NCBI GenBank assembly: GCA_018714665.1
Contig: DVNA01000202.1
Span: 1 to 7,187 of the forward strand
Origin: Candidatus Gallibacteroides avistercoris
GTDB taxonomy: Bacteria; Bacteroidota; Bacteroidia; Bacteroidales; CHK158-818
Length of the DNA: 7,187 bases
Direction of reading: 5' to 3'
Of the stretch, positions 1 through 5,111 are shown in pieces (the first letter of the stretch is position 1; each line of letters opens with the position of its first letter). The notes below the pieces were generated by a model, which ran no database searches, was not told the origin of the DNA, and saw nothing but the letters and a program-made list of their open reading frames with translations. Made by a program: the position numbers and the translations under genes.

Positions 1-889
1 AAACCGTTTTTTCAAAATTACTGTCCCAACGGGCATACATCTTGCTAATAACAATACCATCTTCCAGGCATTTTATCTTTAAATCATTACGGCCACTTTG
101 CCCATAAAGATAGGCCAACCGCCAGATGGCATTTAAAATATAGGGAGGTGTTTCGTATTCATCGTTATACGTATTCTTAAAAGACTCTATCGACAAAAGG
201 TACATCTGTTCAGCCTGTTCAATCTGGCCCCGTTCCAATAAGCTGTCGGCAGCATTGCATTGATACCAGGCCAACGGCGTAGTCAGGTAGTCGGTCTTCC
301 ACTTTTCCCTGTTTTTTTCTTCACAACGTTCCAATCCCGCTATTACAATATCGTCAACAGATAGGTTAAAGAGCTGTTTTACATAGGTATCTTCTACCGG
401 AAACCATTTGTAACCGGTGTTTTCATAAATATCGACATCAAGCTCCTTGTCGCCTGCATACCCAAAAACGAAAGCAAAATCGTAATGTACGTGGGCGTCC
501 TCTTTTTTGTCGGGCCTGTACGGTATCGGACGGGAATTTACCTCTACACAATACGGGAGTCCCTTGTATTCATTCATCGGGATAAGCTGCGATTTTGTCA
601 AACCTGTTTCTTGTTGTACCTCTCTATACACGGCCTCAACAACAGATTTATCATTAAAATCGAGATGTCCTCCTGGAAACACCCATTGGTCGAGCGTTCT
701 ATGATGCAACAACAGAACTTTTCTACTCAGCAAATGGACAATAATTGCACTTACAAAAATATGTTCTGTAACGTTGCAACAGGCAAACATATCCTCGGGA
801 GCAGAAGCATCCAGGAACGTCGTAAATGAAACGTCCACCGGTACTTTCAAATGGTTGATCTGTTCTTGAATCTCTCGTCGGGTAATCAT
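1..889 (-). CDS. NUDIX hydrolase with TPR-like C-terminal extension (3' end outside window)
   Basis: The frame stays open from an ATG at 889 to the window edge: 296 codons with no stop, so the C-terminus is missing. Residues about 44-170 form a NUDIX domain, a fold that hydrolyses nucleoside diphosphates linked to another moiety using Mg2+. The NUDIX box runs from G74 to L97: GG-HLDFND, then REVQQETGL. Compared with the consensus REUxEExGU, the first Glu of the EE pair is Gln93, while E90 and E94 are kept. The acidic residue after the Gly is Asp80, and one extra residue precedes R89, a spacing I recall from other GGHxxxxD-type NUDIX proteins. Residues about 205-280 are helical and TPR-like, with two units: around ADSLLERGQIEQAEQMY (214-230) and LAYLYGQSGRNDL (258-270). 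The substrate cannot be told from sequence. A proS terminator and a candidate promoter lie upstream, so this is probably its own transcription unit. The NUDIX call is secure; the TPR reading is by eye. Confidence 0.88.
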   Translation of the reverse strand, partial: MITRREIQEQINHLKVPVDVSFTTFLDASAPEDMFACCNVTEHIFVSAIIVHLLSRKVLLLHHRTLDQWVFPGGHLDFNDKSVVEAVYREVQQETGLTKSQLIPMNEYKGLPYCVEVNSRPIPYRPDKKEDAHVHYDFAFVFGYAGDKELDVDIYENTGYKWFPVEDTYVKQLFNLSVDDIVIAGLERCEEKNREKWKTDYLTTPLAWYQCNAADSLLERGQIEQAEQMYLLSIESFKNTYNDEYETPPYILNAIWRLAYLYGQSGRNDLKIKCLEDGIVISKMYARWDSNFEKTV

Positions 890-928
890 AAGTCGCTGTT
901 ATTTTCAAATTTTGAACACGCTGTCTTG

Positions 929-936
929 CAAAATTA
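929..936 (-). promoter_or_regulatory. Candidate Bacteroidota -7 box for the NUDIX gene
   Basis: The minus strand reads TAATTTTG, an exact match to TAnnTTTG. It would place the transcript start near 922 and leave a leader of roughly 33 bases before the ATG at 889. I see no TTTG at the usual 19-20 base spacing, so this rests on the -7 box and its position between the proS terminator and the NUDIX start. Confidence 0.42.
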
Positions 937-960
937 AAAATAATTCTGACAATGCCTTAA

Positions 961-1007
961 AAAAGAGATAAAAATAAGGATGCCCTACCCGTTTGTAAGG
1001 CATCCTT
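961..1007 (-). terminator. Intrinsic terminator of proS
   Basis: On the minus strand a perfect 9-bp stem, AAGGATGCC with GGCATCCTT (arms near 999-1007 and 976-984), encloses a 14-base loop. It is followed by a T-rich tail (ATTTTTATCTCTTTTT). It begins 24 bases after the proS stop codon and before the NUDIX promoter. The tail is much poorer on the plus strand, which fits minus-strand termination. Coordinates may be off by one base. Confidence 0.85.
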
Positions 1008-1030
1008 TTGATATTGTTTCGGAGGATGTA

Positions 1031-2509
1031 TCAGTATGCCCGGGCTATCAAAACACGGCCTGCCGAGGGTTTTCCGGTTACCATACATTTTCCGGGTTCT
1101 TTATAGCCTTCCAACGGGATACAACGGATAGTAGCTTTGGTCTCTTCTTTTATCAAGGCTTCTGTTTCAGGTGTACCGTCCCAGTGTGCCGCAAAGAATC
1201 CCCCCTCGTCGATACGCTGTTTGAATTCGTCGTACGAATCAACCTCTTTGATCTGCGAGTTCCTGTAATCAAGAGCTTTCTTATAGATATTGGCTTGGAT
1301 TTTTTCCAGCAAATCACGCACATACAGTTCTATGTTATCGCACGAAACGGTCTCTTTGGTCAATGTATCACGACGGGCTACTTCAATTGTATTGTTTTCC
1401 AAATCGCGAGCCCCCATGGCCAAACGTACCGGCACGCCTTTGAGTTCGTATTCGGAGAATTTCCATCCCGGTTTTTTATTGTCGGCGTTGTCATATTTTA
1501 CACTGATACCCAACGCTTTCAGCTTTTCTACGATATTGCCAGCTTTTTCATTGATCTGTGCCAGCTGTTCGTCGCTTTTATAGATGGGGACGATTACTAC
1601 CTGGTAAGGAGCCAGATGAGGAGGCAATACCAGTCCGTTATCATCGGAATGGGACATGATAAGGGCCCCCATCAAGCGGGTGGATACCCCCCAGGAGGTA
1701 GCCCACACCAATTCACGCACACCCTCTTTGTTCACAAAAGTTACATCGAATGCCTTGGCGAAATTTTGCCCGAGAAAATGCGAGGTTCCCGATTGCAGGG
1801 CCTTGCCATCTTGCATCAGGGCTTCGATGGTATAGGTATCGACAGCTCCGGCAAAACGTTCGGATGCAGACTTCACTCCTTTGATAACAGGAACAGCCAT
1901 ATACTCTTCGGCAAAACGGGCATAAACGTTTATCATTTTCTGGGCCTCTTCTATGGCTTCTTCACGGGTGGCATGCGCCGTATGTCCCTCCTGCCATAAA
2001 AATTCAGCCGTACGCAGGAACAACCGGGTACGCATCTCCCAACGTACTACGTTGGCCCATTGGTTACAAAGGATGGGAAGGTCCCTATACGACTGTATCC
2101 AGTTTTTATAGGTATTCCAAATGATGGTTTCCGAGGTGGGACGAACAATCAACTCTTCTTCCAGACGAGCTGCCGGATCGACAACAACTCCTCCTTCGGG
2201 ACTTGTTTTTAAACGGTAATGCGTAACAACGGCGCACTCTTTGGCAAATCCTTCTACGTGGTCGGCTTCGCGACTTAAAAAAGATTTGGGAATGAACAAC
2301 GGGAAATAGGCATTTACGTGTCCCGTATCTTTAAACATTTGATCTAACTGCCGCTGCATCTTCTCCCAGATAGCGTATCCGTAGGGTTTGATTACCATGC
2401 AACCTCTGACGGCTGAGTTTTCGGCCAGATCTGCTTTTATCACCAAATCTTGATACCACTGAGAATAGCTGACAGAGCGCGGTGTCAGCTCTTTTAATTC
2501 TTTTGCCAT
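1031..2509 (-). CDS. proS: Proline-tRNA ligase, archaeal/eukaryotic-like type
   Basis: The product is 492 residues and charges tRNA-Pro with proline in the cytoplasm. It is a class II synthetase without the large insertion domain of the E. coli-type enzyme. Visible landmarks are the RPTSET substrate loop (123-128), motif 2 around RWEMRTRLFLRTAEF (156-170), motif 3 around GVSTRLMGALIMSH (274-287, with R278), an anticodon-binding domain at about 300-395, and a C-terminal domain at about 400-492 ending in the Tyr typical of this type. Only two cysteines, C463 and C475, remain where many relatives have four zinc ligands, so the zinc site looks degenerate. The start is the ATG at 2509 (MAKELKEL). 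An in-frame GTG at 2545 would add 12 residues, but it overlaps the -7 promoter box and lies before the expected transcript start. The gene has its own promoter and terminator. Function is secure by family match. Confidence 0.97.
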   Translation of the reverse strand: MAKELKELTPRSVSYSQWYQDLVIKADLAENSAVRGCMVIKPYGYAIWEKMQRQLDQMFKDTGHVNAYFPLFIPKSFLSREADHVEGFAKECAVVTHYRLKTSPEGGVVVDPAARLEEELIVRPTSETIIWNTYKNWIQSYRDLPILCNQWANVVRWEMRTRLFLRTAEFLWQEGHTAHATREEAIEEAQKMINVYARFAEEYMAVPVIKGVKSASERFAGAVDTYTIEALMQDGKALQSGTSHFLGQNFAKAFDVTFVNKEGVRELVWATSWGVSTRLMGALIMSHSDDNGLVLPPHLAPYQVVIVPIYKSDEQLAQINEKAGNIVEKLKALGISVKYDNADNKKPGWKFSEYELKGVPVRLAMGARDLENNTIEVARRDTLTKETVSCDNIELYVRDLLEKIQANIYKKALDYRNSQIKEVDSYDEFKQRIDEGGFFAAHWDGTPETEALIKEETKATIRCIPLEGYKEPGKCMVTGKPSAGRVLIARAY

Positions 2510-2544
2510 GTTATCTTTATTTTCGTCGTTTCTTTTTACGGGCA

Positions 2545-2575
2545 CAAAAGTACAAAAAACTGCCGGGTTTGTAAA
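2545..2575 (-). promoter_or_regulatory. Bacteroidota-type promoter of proS
   Basis: The minus strand has TACTTTTG at 2552-2545, an exact TAnnTTTG match. TTTA lies at 2575-2572, one mismatch from TTTG, and the spacer is 19 bases. The predicted transcript start is near 2539, giving a leader of about 30 bases before the ATG at 2509. No Shine-Dalgarno sequence is visible in that leader, which is usual for this phylum. Confidence 0.62.
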
Positions 2576-2625
2576 GTGTTTCTTGCAAGGAATTTATTCA
2601 AGAAAAAGAGGTAGTGTTTCCTGCT

Positions 2626-3270
2626 TTAACGTTTTCTGAAAAATCCACGTTTCTGGCTGTCTAACAGTGCTTGTGAGGGTAACAGAAAAAGTTCTATGCG
2701 ACGATTCTCGGCCCGGGCTTGTACCGAAGTATTGGGACGACGGGGATACTCGCTCCCGTATGCATAAGTAATTACCGATGCTGTATCGATGCCCGCCTGG
2801 ATAAACCAACGGGCCGTTGCCTCTGCCCGTAATTGGGTCATCTTCTGGGTATATTCAGGTTTTCCCGAATCATCCATATAGGCTGCAATAATCAGATTGT
2901 ACTCTTTCGATTGTACGGGCAGCAACACCGGAGACAAAATTTCGGACACAGAGGGTTTCAAGACAGAATCATTCGGAGCAAACAACGACGAAGCAGGTAT
3001 CAATAATTTCACAACCTGATCATCCCGCAGCGTAAAAACCCGCACATCGGGTATGGCGGTCAGCTCCTGAGAGAGCTCTTTTACGGTCTCCGGCAACCAC
3101 TCCAAATGTTTTCCCTCCCAAGGTTCGCCGACATTCTCTTCCAACGTCAGTTGTGCATCGAATACAACCTCTTTTGTTTTATGGGCACCTCCTACCAGAT
3201 TGCTGACCGTAGAACAGGCCACCAAAGCAAGGCAGCAACCCATCAAAAATATTTTTAACAATACCTGCAT
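2626..3270 (-). CDS. OmpA-domain lipoprotein
   Basis: The product is 214 residues. It starts with a lipoprotein signal peptide: K6, a hydrophobic run, and the lipobox L16-V17-A18-C19, so Cys19 should be lipidated after cleavage. Residues after Cys19 are S-T-V-S-N with no acidic cluster, unlike the usual Bacteroidota surface-export signal, so it probably faces the periplasm (inference). Residues about 85-197 form an OmpA C-terminal domain, which in this family binds peptidoglycan. Seen are APNDSVLKPS (98-107), AAYMDDSGKPEYTQ with D133/D134 (129-142), the helix QLRAEATARWFIQAG (146-160), and RAENRRIELF (186-195), whose Arg and the Asp match the usual peptidoglycan contacts. Residues 20-84 resemble no domain I can name. 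There is no beta-barrel, so it is not a full OmpA porin. The acidic gene ends 103 bases upstream and I see no separate promoter, so the two may be co-transcribed. Confidence 0.88.
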   Translation of the reverse strand: MQVLLKIFLMGCCLALVACSTVSNLVGGAHKTKEVVFDAQLTLEENVGEPWEGKHLEWLPETVKELSQELTAIPDVRVFTLRDDQVVKLLIPASSLFAPNDSVLKPSVSEILSPVLLPVQSKEYNLIIAAYMDDSGKPEYTQKMTQLRAEATARWFIQAGIDTASVITYAYGSEYPRRPNTSVQARAENRRIELFLLPSQALLDSQKRGFFRKR

Positions 3271-3316
3271 CTATTACTTCGATATATCAAGTTTTCTACA
3301 TACACACCTCTCTTGT

Positions 3317-3339
3317 GAAAAGACCAACCCGGTCTCTTC
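3317..3339 (-). other. Hairpin between the acidic-protein gene and the OmpA lipoprotein gene
   Basis: On the minus strand GAAGAGACC and GGTCTTTTC form a 9-bp stem with one G-T pair around a 5-base loop. The 3' arm holds TTTT, but no T-tract follows, so it is a weak terminator at best. It could reduce read-through into the lipoprotein gene or stabilise a processed end. It lies in the 103-base gap between the two genes. Confidence 0.4.
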
Positions 3340-3373
3340 ATCCAGCTCTTTTCAGAAATATTGGCTTCGGATA

Positions 3374-3694
3374 TTATTCAAATATTCCCAACGAGTCGCA
3401 ATAACTTAACTCGCCCTGAACGATAGCCTCTATTTCGTCTTCGCTCAGATTAAATCCGGCTTTTTTAGCATTGGCTGCAACGTAGTCTATCAACTCGTCT
3501 TCGTTAATCTCTACGTCTTCGTCCTCATTATCGTCCATAAACCCTTTATTTTCATAGAATTCATAAATCAGATCTATGATATAGGTTATATCGTCGTTAG
3601 TGAGTTTGGTTTTAATTTCTTCTGGTAAGTTATTAAGAATAAATTTTATGGCCTCGTCGTCATCGTATGACAACAAATCTTCTTCCTGACTCAT
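3374..3694 (-). CDS. Small, highly acidic hypothetical protein
   Basis: The product is 106 residues with no signal peptide or membrane segment, so it should be cytoplasmic. I count about 32 Asp/Glu against 6 Lys and no Arg or His, so it is strongly negative. Residues about 14-50 look helical (AIKFILNNLPEEIKTKL, then ITYIIDLIYEFYENKG). An acidic linker follows at 54-67. A second helical part has LIDYVAANAKKAGF (68-81) and ends in GELSYCDSLGIFE (94-106). I recall similar proteins in Bacteroidales as conserved hypotheticals, but I cannot name a family or function. A promoter match sits just upstream and the ATG at 3694 follows a leader of about 26 bases, which supports a real gene. It may be co-transcribed with the OmpA lipoprotein gene downstream. 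Acidic composition alone could suit a binding partner of a basic protein, but nothing here shows that. Confidence 0.85.
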   Translation of the reverse strand: MSQEEDLLSYDDDEAIKFILNNLPEEIKTKLTNDDITYIIDLIYEFYENKGFMDDNEDEDVEINEDELIDYVAANAKKAGFNLSEDEIEAIVQGELSYCDSLGIFE

Positions 3695-3725
3695 AGCTGT
3701 AAAAGGTTATGGGTTTATTATGGCG

Positions 3726-3757
3726 TAAAAGTAACGAACAAGATTGTTTTTTGCAAA
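3726..3757 (-). promoter_or_regulatory. Bacteroidota-type promoter of the acidic-protein gene
   Basis: The minus strand has TTTG at 3757-3754 and TACTTTTA at 3733-3726, separated by 20 bases. The -7 box differs from TAnnTTTG only in its last base. The transcript start would fall near 3720, about 26 bases before the ATG at 3694. Confidence 0.52.
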
Positions 3758-4010
3758 TATGGGATTGGATAAATACATGTTTTTATCGTTCTGGTCTCAG
3801 CTACAAGAGCGAGATTCCGGATAAGTTTTTGGAGTTAATTAATTATATCTGTCGATATATATGAATATAACCAAAACAACCTTGTAAGGTTATTATTCCG
3901 GACAAACCTCCATGTTCTGAGACGAATTAGGTATATGAATAGAATCAGTATCGATTAGCATAATCGTGCAAAACATCCTACCGAAAGGTTCTTAACAAAT
4001 GATTTTTGTC
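3758..4010. other. AT-rich intergenic stretch with no recognisable gene
   Basis: This stretch lies between the serA terminator and the promoter of the acidic-protein gene. I find no convincing coding frame and no tRNA-like fold or mobile-element end. It holds a short inverted repeat, AACCTT-GT-AAGGTT at 3878-3891, and two short words that each occur twice in the same order (ATTCCGGAyAA and TATATGAATA). I found no good Bacteroidota promoter match within it on either strand. It may be spacer, a decayed sequence or an unrecognised RNA. Confidence 0.5.
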
Positions 4011-4047
4011 AGAAATAAAAAAGCCGTACTATTACTGTACGGCTTTT
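4011..4047 (-). terminator. Strong intrinsic terminator of serA
   Basis: A perfect 11-bp stem, AAAAGCCGTAC with GTACGGCTTTT (arms 4037-4047 and 4019-4029), encloses a 7-base loop. On the minus strand it continues into TTTATTTC, making a long T-rich run. It starts 19 bases after the serA stop codon. The plus-strand side ends in only four T, so termination is mainly for the minus strand. Confidence 0.92.
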
Positions 4048-4065
4048 AGGTGAATGAATCTCTTG

Positions 4066-4986
4066 TTATTTATTTACTCGGAACTTGTCTATACCCTCTT
4101 TCAAATAGGCTATCGATTGTTTGGCTGCGGCAATACCGGCATTGATATTGGCCTCGGCCGTTTGTGCGCCCATTTTTTTCGGCGTAAAGAATGAACGTCC
4201 CGGAAATTTTTCCGTAATAACGGCTGCATTTGCCGGAGCGATGTCCGAAATATAACGGAAATCGGGACGGCTTTCAAACATTGTTACGATATCCTCTTCG
4301 TTAATGACCTCCTTGCGTGCCGTATTGACCAACGTCGCTCCCTGGGGCATCTTACTCAACAACGAAAGATTGATGGAGTTCTTTGTTTCGTTGGTAGCCG
4401 GAACGTGCAATGAGATGTATTGACAGGTTGCGTACAACTCTTCTGCTGAATGGACAGGTATGACGCCCTGTTCTTTCATAACATCATCTGGACAATAAGG
4501 ATCGAACGCATAAACTTCCATCCCGAACCCTTTGGCTATGCGAGCTACGTTGCGCCCTACCTGGCCATACGCATGGATTCCTATTTTTTTCCCTTTGAGC
4601 TCTGTCCCGGAGGTACCGTTATAGAAATTCCGAGCAACCATCACCATCATACCGAAAGCCAGTTCGGCTACGGCATTCGAGTTTTGTCCCGGGGTATTCA
4701 TTACACACACTCCCTTATCGGTGGCAGCCTGTAAATCGACGTTGTCGTAGCCGGCCCCGGCACGTACGGCAATTTTCAAATTTTTGGCGGCATCGAAAAC
4801 CTCTTTATCCAAAATATCGCTCCGGATAATAACGCCATCGACATCTTTTATGGCATCTAACAACGCGCTTTTTTCCGAATACTTTTCCAGCAAACAAAGT
4901 TCTGCTCCGGCATCTTCTACCACTTTTCTGATTCCTTCTACCGCAACGGCTGCAAAAGGTTTACTTGTTGCTACTAATATTTTCAT
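4066..4986 (-). CDS. serA: D-3-phosphoglycerate dehydrogenase, short form without ACT domain
   Basis: The product is 306 residues and oxidises 3-phosphoglycerate to 3-phosphohydroxypyruvate with NAD+, the first step of serine synthesis in the cytoplasm. The substrate-binding part includes VRAGAGYDNVDL (74-85) and NTPGQNSNAVAE (97-108). The Rossmann part has IGIHAYGQVGRNVA (135-148), where the first Gly of GxGxxG is Ala139, and D162 in YAFDPY for the NAD ribose. The catalytic Arg is R224 (NTARKEV). The usual His in TPHIG is replaced: the sequence reads TPKKMG (268-273), and the region around D248 reads DIAPANA, with Asn253 near where E. coli SerA has its catalytic Glu. Lys in place of His is known from type III enzymes, notably Entamoeba histolytica. 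There is no C-terminal ACT domain, so serine feedback of the E. coli kind is not expected. serC lies 125 bases upstream. The leader has a hairpin and a perfect Shine-Dalgarno sequence. Confidence 0.95.
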   Translation of the reverse strand: MKILVATSKPFAAVAVEGIRKVVEDAGAELCLLEKYSEKSALLDAIKDVDGVIIRSDILDKEVFDAAKNLKIAVRAGAGYDNVDLQAATDKGVCVMNTPGQNSNAVAELAFGMMVMVARNFYNGTSGTELKGKKIGIHAYGQVGRNVARIAKGFGMEVYAFDPYCPDDVMKEQGVIPVHSAEELYATCQYISLHVPATNETKNSINLSLLSKMPQGATLVNTARKEVINEEDIVTMFESRPDFRYISDIAPANAAVITEKFPGRSFFTPKKMGAQTAEANINAGIAAAKQSIAYLKEGIDKFRVNK

Positions 4987-4992
4987 TGTTAT

Positions 4993-4999
4993 ACCTCCT
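4993..4999 (-). promoter_or_regulatory. Perfect Shine-Dalgarno sequence before serA
   Basis: The minus strand reads AGGAGGT six bases before the serA ATG at 4986, an ideal placement for pairing with the 16S rRNA 3' end. Bacteroidota genes seldom carry such a site, and none of the other four genes with a visible start here has one. It also fixes the serA start codon. Confidence 0.8.
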
Positions 5000-5004
5000 G
5001 TTTA

Positions 5005-5045
5005 GCTCTTTTTTGCCAACGACACAAATAGGCCGAAAAAAGAGC
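5005..5045 (-). promoter_or_regulatory. Inverted repeat / leader hairpin upstream of serA
   Basis: GCTCTTTTTT and AAAAAAGAGC form a perfect 10-bp inverted repeat (5036-5045 and 5005-5014) around 21 bases. Inside it GCC and GGC could add three pairs after a two-base bulge. On the minus strand the repeat ends 5 bases before the Shine-Dalgarno sequence. No T-tract follows, so it is not a terminator. It could be an RNA hairpin in the serA leader or an operator. The loop contains TATTTGTG, a poor -7 match, so whether transcription starts upstream of or inside the repeat is open. Confidence 0.6.
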
Positions 5046-5050
5046 GTGAT

Positions 5051-5100
5051 TAAAAATAAAAAAAGAGGAGAAAATAGCAAATGTTTTACTTTCTCCTCTT
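5051..5100 (-). terminator. Intrinsic terminator of serC
   Basis: On the minus strand AAGAGGAGAAA (5100-5090) pairs perfectly with TTTCTCCTCTT (5073-5063) as an 11-bp stem with a 16-base loop. It is followed by TTTTTATTTTTA. It starts 11 bases after the serC stop codon, so most serC transcripts should end before serA. Confidence 0.87.
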
Positions 5101-5111
5101 CGGATATAAGA

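Noticed and set aside
485..829. Plus-strand open frame of 114 codons and a 61-codon minus-strand frame at 723-908
   Set aside because: Both overlap the NUDIX gene in other frames; the NUDIX box is intact in the chosen frame.
980..1999. Long plus-strand open frame of 339 codons
   Set aside because: It lies entirely opposite proS, whose protein matches a known family from end to end. Its translation resembles no family and it begins within the proS terminator.
2579..2605. TTTCTTG/CAAGAAA hairpin after the lipoprotein gene as a terminator
   Set aside because: The stem is 7 bp with a 13-base loop and no T-tract follows on either strand, so I do not call termination between the lipoprotein gene and proS.
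3777..3824. Tiny plus-strand frame (15 codons) in the gene-free gap
   Set aside because: There is no promoter, conservation evidence or recognisable peptide to support it.
4450..4734. Plus-strand frame with a run of four His
   Set aside because: It is a shadow of serA; the His run comes from reading CATCAC repeats opposite conserved SerA codons.
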